A stretch of DNA of 54,467 nucleotides. Origin: Pseudomonadota bacterium. GTDB taxonomy: Bacteria > Pseudomonadota > Alphaproteobacteria > Rhizobiales > Hyphomicrobiaceae. Below the pieces are notes generated by a model, which saw nothing but the letters and a program-made list of their open reading frames with translations, did no database searches and had not been told where the DNA came from. The DNA lies in contig JAEZRM010000078.1 of NCBI GenBank assembly GCA_023412805.1, positions 1 to 54,467 on the forward strand. Reading direction: 5' to 3'. The position numbers were made by a program, and so were the translations under genes. This document shows, piece after piece, positions 25,647 to 34,400 of the stretch (the first letter of the stretch is position 1; the number at the start of each line of letters is the position of its first letter).

Positions 25647-26237
25647 CTATCGCCCGATCTTGTAGAACTCGTCGTTGGGGCGCATGGCCGTGAGGTTGGC
25701 CATACGGTTCGAGAGCGCGAAGAACGCCGCGATCGCACCGATGTCCCAAATCTCGTCGTCGCTGAAGCCCTGCTTCTTCAGCCCCTTGAAATCGTCATCG
25801 CCAACCGTCTGCGCCTCGAGCGCCACCTTCATCGCGAAGTCCAGCATGGCGCGCTGACGCGGCGTGATGTCCGCCTTGCGGTAGTTGATCGCGATCTGGT
25901 CGGCGACCAGCGGGTTCTTCGCGCGAATACGCAGGATCGCCCCGTGCGCGATCACGCAATACTGGCACTGGTTCGCCGCGCTCGTCGCGACGACGATCAT
26001 CTCACGCTCGGCCTTGGTCAGCCCTTCGGACTTGTCCATGAGCGCGTCGTGATAGGCCATGAAGGCGCGAAACTCGTCCGGCCGGTGCGCGAGCACGAGA
26101 AACACGTTCGGAATGAAACCCGACTTCTCCTGCACCGTCTCGATGCGCTCACGGATGTCCGCCGGCAGATCCTTGAGCTTCGGCACCGGGAAACGGCTGA
26201 CGGGCAGCATCTTGTTGGCAGGGGTCTGCTTGTTCAT
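25647..26237 (-). CDS. AhpD-like peroxidase-related enzyme
   Basis: 196-residue carboxymuconolactone decarboxylase/AhpD-fold protein. The redox motif CQYCVIAHG gives C91, C94 and H98, the peroxidatic proton-relay arrangement. The N-terminal RFPVPKLKDLPADIRERI and the C-terminal NRMANLTAMRPNDEFY are characteristic of the peroxidase-related subfamily. It would use cysteine chemistry against peroxides or related electrophiles. It is 24 bases downstream of the DsbA-like gene on the same strand, so the two thiol proteins are probably cotranscribed. Confidence 0.9.
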   Translation of the reverse strand: MNKQTPANKMLPVSRFPVPKLKDLPADIRERIETVQEKSGFIPNVFLVLAHRPDEFRAFMAYHDALMDKSEGLTKAEREMIVVATSAANQCQYCVIAHGAILRIRAKNPLVADQIAINYRKADITPRQRAMLDFAMKVALEAQTVGDDDFKGLKKQGFSDDEIWDIGAIAAFFALSNRMANLTAMRPNDEFYKIGR

Positions 26238-26261
26238 GATCGATGTGTCTTTCGCTTCGGA

Positions 26262-26954
26262 TTAGGACTCGGGCGTTGCCGCCTTGATGGGCGCACCGGC
26301 TTCGAGCCAGGATTCGATGGCCTCGGGCAGACCGTCGAGCGTCCTGAATCCGCTCGTGACGAGCGCATAGCCGCCAGCTTCGGTGCCTGCTGCGAGCAGC
26401 GGAAAGCCCTGCACGCCCGCCTGCTGGCTCGTCAGAAAATCACGGAAGGTTTCGTTGCGCGCATCCGCCGAGAGCATCTCCAGCTCGAAGCGCTCGGCAT
26501 CGATGCCGAACTCCGGCGCGAGCGCGGCGAGCACCTTCGCGTCCGTGGTGTCGCGGTTCTCGCCATAGAACGCGCGCGAGACACGCGCCTTGAAGGCAAG
26601 CGCGTTCTCAGGCGCAAGCCGCCGCATGGTGACGACCGCACGGCAGGCTGGCTCCGTGTCGTAGACGAAGTTCTCGCGATCGAAGAACGCGAAGTCGAAG
26701 GATTGGCCGGATGCTTCGCCGACGCGCGTCCAGGCGCCGCGAATATGCTCGCGGTCCTTGTCGGTCATCGCCTTGGTGTTGCCCGCCCTGAGGCCGCCCA
26801 TGACCATGCGAACGGGCAGGCGGCCCTCGAAGCGATCCGCCAGCGCGCGGATCACCGGCGCGAACCCATAGCACCACGAGCACATGGGATCGGCGAAGTA
26901 GATGAAATGCAGCGCTTGGCCGCTTGCGCCGTCGGCACTTGTCGTATCAGTCAT
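26262..26954 (-). CDS. DsbA/FrnE-family thioredoxin-fold protein
   Basis: 230-residue thioredoxin-fold protein with the redox motif CSWC (C25, C28), in FADPMCSWCYGFAP. The long helical insertion and the GVQGFPLL cis-proline loop near residue 195 fit the DsbA/FrnE-like family rather than periplasmic DsbA. No signal peptide is present, so it is likely cytoplasmic. It may be a disulfide isomerase or a glutathione-linked oxidoreductase. It is the first gene of a pair with the AhpD-like protein, 24 bases apart. Confidence 0.88.
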   Translation of the reverse strand: MTDTTSADGASGQALHFIYFADPMCSWCYGFAPVIRALADRFEGRLPVRMVMGGLRAGNTKAMTDKDREHIRGAWTRVGEASGQSFDFAFFDRENFVYDTEPACRAVVTMRRLAPENALAFKARVSRAFYGENRDTTDAKVLAALAPEFGIDAERFELEMLSADARNETFRDFLTSQQAGVQGFPLLAAGTEAGGYALVTSGFRTLDGLPEAIESWLEAGAPIKAATPES

Positions 26955-27112
26955 CGGGAACCCTTCCCGAGGCGCTCGATCGCCTCACTTGGGGGCACGC
27001 TAGTGGTGCACCTTACAAGTGTCAAACAAGTGTCGCGCGCGCCTCAAGCCCGGCTTTACCAGCCGGCCGGGCTGTCCGGAACCGATGACCGCCCCGCACG
27101 TATATCCCTTGA

Positions 27113-27388
27113 ATGGAAGAAGAAAAACGCATCATACGGCGGCAGCGCGTTCTCAAGAGCGGCAAGATCATCTTCGGCGACGGCGCATCCGTCGTCGACT
27201 GTGTCATCCGCAATTTGACGGTTGCGGGAGCCCGCCTCGAAGTCCCGACAACAGTTGGCATCCCGCAGGAATTCGATCTGCTCGACGCGCATTCCGGCAG
27301 AACGCGCCCAGCGAAAGTGGCCTGGCGGCGCGGCGCAGCCATGGGCGTCGAATTCAGCGATCCGCCGGAGGAGGACGAAGAGGATTGA
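27113..27388 (+). CDS. PilZ-domain protein
   Basis: 91-residue single PilZ domain. The N-terminal EEEKRIIRRQRVLKSGKIIF is rich in Arg, including the RxxxR type of c-di-GMP switch, and the second motif appears as NLTVAGARLEV, where the family has (D/N)xSxxG; here T-V-A-G replaces the usual S-x-x-G. The C-terminus is acidic (PPEEDEED). It would bind cyclic di-GMP if the arginines are functional. The substitution makes this uncertain. It stands alone between convergent and divergent neighbours. Confidence 0.8.
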   Translation: MEEEKRIIRRQRVLKSGKIIFGDGASVVDCVIRNLTVAGARLEVPTTVGIPQEFDLLDAHSGRTRPAKVAWRRGAAMGVEFSDPPEEDEED

Positions 27389-27394
27389 GTGCCC

Positions 27395-27745
27395 TCACGC
27401 GCTAGCACCATCGACTTTCTGAATTGCAAGACTGTCGAGATCGATGGAGCGCACGGAGCGCAGGTTGATCGCGCGCACGCTCGAGCCATCAGGCCCCACA
27501 CCGTATCCGAAGGCCTGCACCCCGCATTTCCCACAAAACTGATGCTCGATCTTGTGCGTATTGAACGTGTAGCGCTCGAGCACATCCGCACCACTCTTCA
27601 ACGTGAACTGCGCCGCCGGAAAGAAGGCGAGCAGAAAGCCCTTGGCACGGCAATGCGAACAATTGCAGCTCAGTGCACTCGTTGGCGGATCGGCATCGAC
27701 GGCGAAACTCACGGCACCACAGTGGCATTGTCCTTCAAACGGCAT
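27395..27745 (-). CDS. GFA-family zinc-binding protein
   Basis: 116-residue glutathione-dependent formaldehyde-activating enzyme/centromere protein V (GFA) fold. Zinc-ligand cysteines are C7 and C9 (GQCHCG), C27, C29 and C32 (SCNCSHC) and C71 and C74 (FCGKCG). The start MPFEGQCHCG at 27745 has a GAGGAGCG site upstream, so the 14-residue extension is excluded. Most members have unknown substrates. It is convergent with the PilZ gene, 6 bases away. Confidence 0.88.
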   Translation of the reverse strand: MPFEGQCHCGAVSFAVDADPPTSALSCNCSHCRAKGFLLAFFPAAQFTLKSGADVLERYTFNTHKIEHQFCGKCGVQAFGYGVGPDGSSVRAINLRSVRSIDLDSLAIQKVDGASA

Positions 27746-27829
27746 GATGCGCTCCTCTTGAACTTTCCTGGATCGCCGCGCGACCAATCATCCAGATCCC
27801 CAACCCTCGAAGCAGAATGAGGCCATGGA

Positions 27830-28078
27830 ATGATACGTGCGGTCGCCTTAGCAATGTCCTTCATCTGTCTGGCGCTCCCCTCGGACGGCCATGCCAAGGG
27901 CGGACCGCGAACCCTTTCTGATTACAACATCCAGAAGGAATACGTCGCGTCGCCGGCTGGAAAACGCCACTTCAACGGCATGACCACGCGCTTCTCGACC
28001 GGTGCGCGGCACCAGCGCCGTGCCACCTTCCCGGGGCAGACCCGCTATCCAACGGTCAAGCTGATGCGGGCGCGCTGA
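27830..28078 (+). CDS. Small exported protein of unknown function
   Basis: 82-residue protein with a signal peptide (MIRAVALAMSFICLALPSDGHA). The mature part is 60 residues, basic (many Arg), with no cysteine. No family is recognised. It lies between GFA and the aminopeptidase gene on the plus strand, 126 bases before the latter. The ribosome binding site is weak (AATGAGGCC, 7 bases from the ATG). The call rests mainly on the signal peptide, so confidence is moderate. Confidence 0.5.
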   Translation: MIRAVALAMSFICLALPSDGHAKGGPRTLSDYNIQKEYVASPAGKRHFNGMTTRFSTGARHQRRATFPGQTRYPTVKLMRAR

Positions 28079-28204
28079 TCCGGCAAGCGCGACGCTTGCG
28101 GGCTGATTGCCGCAGACGGCGGATGTCTGCGACACAAATGTGTATGCTGGTCCCAACAGATTTGACACGCTGCAACACAGCATCCAACACGACAGGCGCC
28201 CGTC

Positions 28205-29464
28205 ATGCCCACGCATCCGCGAAACGACGCCACTACCATCGATCCCGTCAAGCTCGACCGCCTCGCCGAGGTCGCCATCAAGGTGGGCCTCCAGCTTCAG
28301 CCCGGGCAGGATCTCTTTCTCACCGCTCCGGTTTCCGCGCTCCCACTCGTGCGCCGCATCGCGGAGCATGCCTACAAGGCCGGCGCGGGTCTCGTCACGC
28401 CCATGCTCTCCGACGAGGAGATCACGCTCGCGCGCTACCGCAATGCAGCCGACGCGAGCTTCGACCGCGCGGCGAGCTGGCTCTACGAGGGCATCGGCAA
28501 GGCCTTCGACAACAACACGGCGCGCCTCGCCATCGTCGGCGACAATCCCATGCTGCTCGCCGGCGAGGATCCCGCCAAGGTCGCGCGCGCGAGCAAGGCG
28601 AACTCCATGGCCTATCAGCCGGCCCTCGAAAAGATCGCGGGCTTCGACATCAACTGGAACATCGTCGCTTATCCCGGCCCGTCCTGGGCCAAGCTCGTCT
28701 TTCCCGATGACGCGGAGGATGTCGCGGTAAACAAGCTCGCCGATGCGATCTTTGCCGCTTCACGCGTCGATGGCGCCGATCCCGTCGGTGCATGGGCAAA
28801 GCACAACGCGGCGCTGCAAAGCCGCACCGCATGGCTGAACGGTCAGCGCTTCTCGGCGCTCCATTTCACGGGACCGGGTACGGATCTCACGATCGGGCTC
28901 GCCGATGGCCATGAATGGCAGGGCGGCTCATCGACGGCCAAGAACGGCATCACGTGCAATCCCAACATCCCGACGGAAGAGGTGTTCACGACGCCGCACG
29001 CGCGGCGCGTTAGCGGACATGTATCGAGCACGAAGCCGCTCTCCTATCAGGGCACGCTCATCGACAACATCGCCGTGCGCTTCGAGGAGGGCCGCATCGT
29101 CGAGGCCAAGGCCTCGAAGGGTGAGGAAGTGCTCAACAAGGTGCTCGACACGGACGAAGGCGCGCGCCGTCTCGGCGAGGTCGCGCTCGTACCGCACTCA
29201 TCGCCGATCTCGAAGAGCGGGCTCCTGTTCTACAACACGCTCTTCGACGAGAATGCGGCCTGCCACATCGCGCTTGGCCAGTGCTATTCGAAGTGCTTCC
29301 TCGACGGTGCCAAGCTGAGCCCTGAGCAGATCGCCGAGCAGGGCGGCAACAAAAGCTTCATTCACATCGACTGGATGATCGGCTCCGACAAAGTCGACAT
29401 CGATGGCGTCGACGCCGATGGCCGTCGCGTGCCGGTCTTCCGCAAAGGCGAATGGGCAGCTTGA
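28205..29464 (+). CDS. M29-family aminopeptidase
   Basis: 419-residue metallopeptidase of the M29 (thermophilic aminopeptidase T/AmpS) family. Typical stretches are KLDRLAEVAIKVGLQLQPGQ, NIPTEEVFTTP (about residue 259, with the metal-ligand Glu), FEEGRIVEAKASKGEE, RRLGEVALV (about 323) and FYNTLFDENAACHIALGQ. The His near SFIHIDWMIGSDKVDIDG is the usual C-terminal metal ligand. Length matches the family. It is cytoplasmic with no signal peptide. It would release N-terminal residues from peptides using two divalent metal ions. Confidence 0.95.
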   Translation: MPTHPRNDATTIDPVKLDRLAEVAIKVGLQLQPGQDLFLTAPVSALPLVRRIAEHAYKAGAGLVTPMLSDEEITLARYRNAADASFDRAASWLYEGIGKAFDNNTARLAIVGDNPMLLAGEDPAKVARASKANSMAYQPALEKIAGFDINWNIVAYPGPSWAKLVFPDDAEDVAVNKLADAIFAASRVDGADPVGAWAKHNAALQSRTAWLNGQRFSALHFTGPGTDLTIGLADGHEWQGGSSTAKNGITCNPNIPTEEVFTTPHARRVSGHVSSTKPLSYQGTLIDNIAVRFEEGRIVEAKASKGEEVLNKVLDTDEGARRLGEVALVPHSSPISKSGLLFYNTLFDENAACHIALGQCYSKCFLDGAKLSPEQIAEQGGNKSFIHIDWMIGSDKVDIDGVDADGRRVPVFRKGEWAA

Positions 29465-29556
29465 GGCCGATCAGGCCCCGCGCGGCTGCCATCGCACAGC
29501 GCGCGTGACGACGCGACACCGTCTCGAATGTGAACGACTTGATTGCGTGAATGCAG

Positions 29557-29934
29557 CTAGCGCCGCGGCGTCATGTTCTGCATGGCCTCGGTCATCATCA
29601 TGCCGAGCTCCTGCGCCTGCTTGGCATAAGCCTGGATCTGGGCCTGCGCGAACTGCGTCTGCAGCGCAAACACCTGCTGAACATCCTTGGCCGATGCGAG
29701 ATCGCTCGCGAGCGAGAAGCTCGCCTCGGCGTTCTCCTTGGCGAAGCCCACGGCCCGATCCTGCACCGCCTGAAAACCGCTCGTCAGCTCATTGGACGGC
29801 AAACCTTTGGTCCACATGCCGACAGCCTGTGTCATGGCATCCAGGAACTGGCCGTACGTTGCGCGGGCCTGCTCGACATTCTTCTCCGCGAGTTCACGCA
29901 TCTGCTGGGGGAACTCGAAGGGTGTCTGGGCCAT
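29557..29934 (-). CDS. Phasin-family protein 1
   Basis: 125-residue helical phasin. Phasins coat polyhydroxyalkanoate granules or related assemblies and regulate their surface. The start at 29934 (MAQTPFEF) is supported by GAGGAGG seven bases upstream and excludes a spurious 48-residue extension. The whole length is predicted helical, rich in Ala, Gln and Glu, with no Cys. It contains PQQMRELAEKNVEQARATYGQF, the family signature. No PHA synthase, depolymerase or regulator gene is near, so the granule link is by family. A second phasin gene lies at 46648. Confidence 0.85.
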   Translation of the reverse strand: MAQTPFEFPQQMRELAEKNVEQARATYGQFLDAMTQAVGMWTKGLPSNELTSGFQAVQDRAVGFAKENAEASFSLASDLASAKDVQQVFALQTQFAQAQIQAYAKQAQELGMMMTEAMQNMTPRR

Positions 29935-30074
29935 GGATGCCTCCTCTACATGGACAGTGGCCGCCGCGCATCGCGTAGGCCGAATTTCCGCGCTCAATGT
30001 ATCAGGATGCGTCCGAGTGCGTAACCCTGAATGCCGAGCCTGCTCACCCTGAGTGCGGAATGTCCGCAGGCGCC

Positions 30075-31424
30075 TCAACTCGTTGGCTGATCGAGCTTTC
30101 GGGTAAGACTCTCGAACTCGCGCCGCAGTTCCTCATTCCGGAAGATCTGCTCGAATGTGGGCGCTTCGAGCTTCTGGATGGCCTCGAACGTCGTCGCGCT
30201 CTCGCGCATGAGAACGCGAAGCTGGAAGCTCGCCTCCACCGTCTCGTAGGTGTTGTCGGCGATCCTGAGATCATGCACGGCGCGGGAGCGGGCACGCGCG
30301 ATCTGCTCGCGCTGTTGCAGTAGATAACGGCGATATCCCTTGGCGGCCTCTTCGGCGAGGCGCTGGCTCTCGCGGTTCGCTTCGAGCGCGCGGCGCTGGT
30401 CGGGGCGGTTCTCCGCACGCAGAAGCTGGTTGGTCTTGGCGCGCGCGGCTTCGACGTCCTTCACGATCGCTTCGAGCTTCGGCAGGTACTGCTTGTCGAT
30501 CTTGTTGACCATGGAATCCTGCGCGTGCACGAGGATCGCGAAGAGCGCCGCGTGCATGGCGAAGTACTTCCGCGCCGCGCCGATGTTCTCGCCCGAGGCC
30601 GCCATCAGCTTGCCGAGCTGACCATCGATGAGCTTCGCCGAGTTGAACACCGCGACGAGCCGCACGATGTCGCCCGAGAGCACACCGTCGAGCAGCATAT
30701 CGAGCTGCTCGTTGCCGAGCTCGATGCCGCTCTTGGCAAGCGCCGCGCGGATCTCCTCCTTGGTCGCGGCGATCTGATCGCGATTGAGATCGATGCGCGT
30801 CTTCGAGTCCGCGATATCACGCTCGAGACTGTCGACCGTGTCCGCCGTCACGCCCGGAATGAGCGCACTTTTCGGCGCCGTGATCTGCTTCTCGCGCAGC
30901 TTGACGATGCGATCCTCGATGTCCTGGATATTCTTGCGCAGGCCTTCGATCTTCTTCTGGCTTTCGACCACGGGCACGTCGGTCACGATACCGAGCGCGG
31001 CGTCGAGCAGATCGCGGATCTTGCGCTCGCGGTCCTCACGCGTCTCCGTCCACAGCGGCGGGACGATGAAGTCCTTGCTCGAGGGCAGCTTGCGCGCCTC
31101 GCCGCGATTGCGTGCGGTGTCGTTCAGGATGGCGTCGATCGCCTTCATGAGGCGCTGCGCCTGCTCATGCAGCGGATCGCCCTCGCGCGGATCGCGCGGC
31201 TGCGCTTCGGCGGACGGCGGGTCTGAAGGCTGAGCTGTCGGCGGTGTTTGCGGCGTCTGACTACGGCCGGCCGTACCTTGGACGCGCGTGACGCCACTGC
31301 CCGGCTGGGCACCCTGCTTGCGCAAGACTTCCGCGATGCCATCGCGCGACGGCTCCGCAACCGCAGCAAGCGGCATGAAGCCTGCGGCTGCCGCAACAAC
31401 GCACCCGATGAACAACCCGCGCAT
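30075..31424 (-). CDS. Exported coiled-coil protein of unknown function
   Basis: 449-residue protein with a signal peptide (MRGLFIGCVVAAAAGFMPLAAVA) and then a Pro/Gln/Ser-rich linker of about 55 residues. From about 100 on it is highly charged and helical with heptad-like repeats: IEGLRKNIQDIEDRIVKLREK, TVDSLERDIADSKTRIDLN and AKTNQLLRAENRPDQRRAL. There is no cysteine after the signal peptide and no catalytic motif. The start at 31424 has GGAGGT upstream. It is probably a periplasmic structural or envelope-spanning protein. It is separated by 140 bases from the phasin gene. Confidence 0.7.
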   Translation of the reverse strand: MRGLFIGCVVAAAAGFMPLAAVAEPSRDGIAEVLRKQGAQPGSGVTRVQGTAGRSQTPQTPPTAQPSDPPSAEAQPRDPREGDPLHEQAQRLMKAIDAILNDTARNRGEARKLPSSKDFIVPPLWTETREDRERKIRDLLDAALGIVTDVPVVESQKKIEGLRKNIQDIEDRIVKLREKQITAPKSALIPGVTADTVDSLERDIADSKTRIDLNRDQIAATKEEIRAALAKSGIELGNEQLDMLLDGVLSGDIVRLVAVFNSAKLIDGQLGKLMAASGENIGAARKYFAMHAALFAILVHAQDSMVNKIDKQYLPKLEAIVKDVEAARAKTNQLLRAENRPDQRRALEANRESQRLAEEAAKGYRRYLLQQREQIARARSRAVHDLRIADNTYETVEASFQLRVLMRESATTFEAIQKLEAPTFEQIFRNEELRREFESLTRKLDQPTS

Positions 31425-31448
31425 GGCCGTACCTCCGCACACGAACAT

Positions 31449-32010
31449 AGTGTGCCGAATAGGGCGTTACCATGGTGCGGGTATGAATATCGTTGACAGG
31501 TTCGGCCGCTGGCGCCGAGCGGCGCTGCTCACGTTCAATCTGCTGAGGGGCGAAAAGCAGCAAGGCGGGCGCATGGGTAGTTTGGACCCGCCTGCGCTGC
31601 AAAAGCAGCGAGGCGGGCCCGGGCGCCCGCCTCGCAACGGCCAAGTGCACGCGCACCCGGCCGGGCCTTGCGGCCTCTATCCGTCGTCAGCAATGCCCGG
31701 TACTGACTTGTCGATCTGACGGCGCGCGAGGGCTCCCCCACCGCTCGGCGCCTTCTCATCGAGCGCGGGCGCATGGCCTCGGCTCATCTCACAGGCAGGC
31801 AGGCGCCCTGGCAATTGGGCTTGAGCACCGACCCACCGATCTCATTGCCGGCGCAGGAAAGCGTATCCCCCGATCGCATCCTGCGTCCGCCATGCACATG
31901 CAGCCAACCGTTTCCGGCGGCGCACGGGCACGCGACCCGGCATGAGGATCACACTACCGGGGAATCACTTAACAAGCCGTTAAATGGCGTCCCGCACGCC
32001 CCGGCCGGGC
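31449..32010. other. Intergenic region with a palindrome, no gene seen
   Basis: 562 bases between the exported coiled-coil gene and the monooxygenase-like gene. It holds the perfect hairpin at 31608-31635 and a direct near-repeat 50 bases apart. Remaining frames are short and lack ribosome binding sites. Confidence 0.6.
31608..31635. repeat. Perfect 11-base inverted repeat
   Basis: GCGAGGCGGGC (31608-31618) and GCCCGCCTCGC (31625-31635) are perfect complements with a 6-base loop. A near-identical GCAGCAAGGCGGGCGC lies at 31558-31573. No T-run follows, so it is not a typical terminator. Confidence 0.75.
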
Positions 32011-32328
32011 CTACTCCGCCGCGTCGACCTGGATCTGGTCGATGGCGTTATCGACCACGACCGGCGTGTCGTAATAGGTGATCTCCGGCTCCGCGCCATA
32101 ACGGTCGGCGATCATCTTCTTCCACTCGGCGGTGTAGACGCGATCGGCAGCCGCGCGGCTCTCCCAGAGGTACACGCCGCCACCGATGCCGCTCTCATTG
32201 TAGAGATAGTATTTGCGGACCAGCCCCGGCAGCGCGCGATACTTCGGCGCCGAGCCCTTGAACAACTCGGCGGCGTCCTCGAACTTCACGGTCGGTGGAA
32301 GCTTGAAACGCACGATCGCAGTGATCAT
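32011..32328 (-). CDS. Antibiotic-biosynthesis-monooxygenase-like (YdhR-type) protein
   Basis: 105-residue ferredoxin-like fold protein. FKLPPTVKFEDAAELFKGSAPKYRALPGLVRKYYLY and GGVYLWESRAAADRVYTAEW match the YdhR/monooxygenase group. The start at 32328 follows an AAGGAGGATGCG site. Such proteins form dimers and their role is often unclear. It is on the minus strand, 37 bases from the GST gene, and both may be cotranscribed. Confidence 0.82.
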   Translation of the reverse strand: MITAIVRFKLPPTVKFEDAAELFKGSAPKYRALPGLVRKYYLYNESGIGGGVYLWESRAAADRVYTAEWKKMIADRYGAEPEITYYDTPVVVDNAIDQIQVDAAE

Positions 32329-32365
32329 CGCATCCTCCTTACGCTACGCACTCAACACCATGCAC

Positions 32366-32968
32366 TCACTGGGGTCTGGTCGCCTCGAAGGCCGGCACGG
32401 CGGCTGCGAACTCATCCAGCCACTTCGCGAGCTTCGGATGGCCCGCGCGCCACTTTCCACCATGGCGGAAATCGAGGTAGCCGAGCGCGCAGGCGAGCGT
32501 CAGATGGCCGTAGTCGGGGCTGCCCTTCCAGGCGGGCGGCGAGGCTTCGAGAAGCGCGAGCGCTCGATCGACCTTCGCTTGCTGGCGATCGATCCAGCCC
32601 TGCACCCTCATCTCCTCGGGGCGAAAGCGTCCTTCATAGACGAGCAGCAGCGCCGCATCGAGAATGCCGTCGGCTAGCGAGCCGAGCGTCAACGTGCGAA
32701 AGCGTTCGGCTCCGCTCTTCGGAAACAGCACGGGAGATGCGCCGAGCGAGTCGAAGTACTCGCAAATAACGTGGCTGTCGAAGACCGCGTCGCCCTCATC
32801 CGTGATGAGGCAGGGGATCTTGCCGAGCGGGTTCAGCTTGTTGAGCGCATCGTCGCCCTTATTGGTATCCGTGAGCAGGAGCTCGATCTTGTCCGTCAGC
32901 CCCTTCATGCCGGCGGCGATCTTCACTTTGCGCCCGTAGGGTGACAGCGGCGACGACATCAGCTTCAT
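32366..32968 (-). CDS. Glutathione S-transferase
   Basis: 200-residue GST. The N-terminal thioredoxin-like domain has SPLSPYGRKVKIAAG, with a Ser/Tyr at the glutathione-activating position, and the DSHVICEYFDSL motif (about residue 60) binds the glutathione backbone. The C-terminal helical domain ends DEFAAAVPAFEATRPQ. Start at 32968 (MKLMSSPLSPYG) is chosen because it aligns with the family. It would conjugate glutathione to electrophiles. The next gene upstream on this strand starts 270 bases away. Confidence 0.9.
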   Translation of the reverse strand: MKLMSSPLSPYGRKVKIAAGMKGLTDKIELLLTDTNKGDDALNKLNPLGKIPCLITDEGDAVFDSHVICEYFDSLGASPVLFPKSGAERFRTLTLGSLADGILDAALLLVYEGRFRPEEMRVQGWIDRQQAKVDRALALLEASPPAWKGSPDYGHLTLACALGYLDFRHGGKWRAGHPKLAKWLDEFAAAVPAFEATRPQ

Positions 32969-33239
32969 GGTGTGCGCTTCCTCGAAAATTTTGGGACACT
33001 GGGTCCGGCAGGACGCAATCGTGCCGCGCAGGCAGCACGCCCGCAAGTCATTTCAAGCTCGGAAATATGAGGATTTTAGAGAGCTGGCCAGCGTCCCGAG
33101 ACTTCTGCCGTCGGCCTGGCACCCCGCCACACCAGCGCCAGCCAGCTCCCGTGCGACCTTCATAGCGGCAAGCTTTCCCACGCGCCGCTCCTCTCTCGTG
33201 GTTATGCACGATCAGCTCGAAGTGTGGACGAAGGACGAC

Positions 33240-33839
33240 TCAGGTTTGCGTGTTGCCCTGATGCCCCTGCCGCGCCAGCCAGACCGTATGGCCACCGCAC
33301 GTTGCATCCTCGACCACGTGCGTGAGGACCTCGAAGCCGTGCGCAGCGAGCAGCGCCGCATACTCTTCCGTATCGAGGCTCGCGTGATAGAGCGGCTCGC
33401 CGCCATACGTGCCGATCGCCTCGCCCTGCGCCGGCCCACTCGTGAACATGAGGGCCGCACCGGGCGCGGCGTGCGCGCGGAAAACGGCGAACATCGCGCG
33501 CTGATCCTCGGCGGTCAGATGAAAGAAGCTGTCCCACGCGAGGATACTGCCGAACTGCGTGCCGACATCAAGGCGGCGCATGTCGCCAACGATCCACGTG
33601 TGGTCGGGAAATCGCTCCGCGCAAATACGGATAAGTGACGGTGCCCCATCCACGCCGGTCACGGCATGACCGTGCTCGATGAGATAGCGCGCCATGGGCT
33701 CGCCCGATCCGCAACCGAGATCGAGCACCGACGCACCCGGCGCCATCGCCGCGCGAAACTGCTCGAGCCATCCGCGCTCGAACAGCGCGCGACCGCGATC
33801 GGCGTCGTAGGACGCCGCGTGGCGCTCGTAGAGACCCAT
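33240..33839 (-). CDS. Class I SAM-dependent methyltransferase
   Basis: 199-residue methyltransferase. Motif I VLDLGCGSGEP (residues 38-48) binds SAM, with VTGVDGAPSLI as motif II and RRLDVGTQFGSILAWDSFFHL as motif III region. It begins MGLYERHAASYDADRGR, typical of small-molecule methyltransferases. The start at 33839 is placed by family alignment. The VOC gene ends 38 bases upstream on the same strand, suggesting cotranscription. Substrate unknown. Confidence 0.88.
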   Translation of the reverse strand: MGLYERHAASYDADRGRALFERGWLEQFRAAMAPGASVLDLGCGSGEPMARYLIEHGHAVTGVDGAPSLIRICAERFPDHTWIVGDMRRLDVGTQFGSILAWDSFFHLTAEDQRAMFAVFRAHAAPGAALMFTSGPAQGEAIGTYGGEPLYHASLDTEEYAALLAAHGFEVLTHVVEDATCGGHTVWLARQGHQGNTQT

Positions 33840-33877
33840 GATCGATGCGGATGCAGGATGAGGATTGTCTTTGCCGC

Positions 33878-34255
33878 TCACCTGCGCTGGCCCACATCGA
33901 TGCGATTGCCATCCGGATCCGCGAACACGAAGGCGCGCTGACCATAGTCCTTGTCTTTCAGCGATTTGATGATCCGCACGCCGGCGCGCTCGCAAATCTC
34001 GTACAGTGTGTTCACATCATCGACGTACATATGGAAGACGTTGACCGTGGTCGGCTTGTGATCGCGGTACTGGTTGAGGTGGATCTCGGCACCGTCCTTC
34101 TTGAGAACCATGAACCCGACGGGATCGCCGTTCTCGAAAACCTTCTGGAAGCCGAACACGCTGGAGTAGAAAGCATATGCGGCCTGGATATCCCGCACGG
34201 AAATACCCGGTGCCGCACGGCCGAACGTCACGCGCTGAATGGGAGAGGTGCTCAT
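33878..34255 (-). CDS. VOC-family (glyoxalase/bleomycin resistance-like) protein
   Basis: 125-residue single VOC domain. ISVRDIQAAYAFYSSVFGFQ is the N-terminal beta-alpha unit; EIHLN and FVFADPDGNRIDV carry the Glu and Asp/His-type positions of the metal site. The start at 34255 (MSTSPIQRV) is favoured over the upstream open frame. Members act as glyoxalase-like, dioxygenase-like or binding proteins. It precedes the methyltransferase gene and is divergent from the hydrolase gene at 34401. Confidence 0.85.
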   Translation of the reverse strand: MSTSPIQRVTFGRAAPGISVRDIQAAYAFYSSVFGFQKVFENGDPVGFMVLKKDGAEIHLNQYRDHKPTTVNVFHMYVDDVNTLYEICERAGVRIIKSLKDKDYGQRAFVFADPDGNRIDVGQRR

Positions 34256-34400
34256 CGCATCACACGAAGGAAGCGGCAGCGGCGGCGATGCGCGTGCCTG
34301 GATTGCGGAGCGGTGTCCCGCCAATGAAACTTGCACAGTTGGCTGCGTGTGGGAAGTGTGATCTCAGCCGCAGCACGCCAAGCAACGGAATGAATGTGCC

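Noticed and set aside
25581..27218. Long plus-strand open frame (545 codons)
   Set aside because: It covers the AhpD-like and DsbA-like genes in antisense. Those genes have clear redox motifs, so this frame is a shadow.
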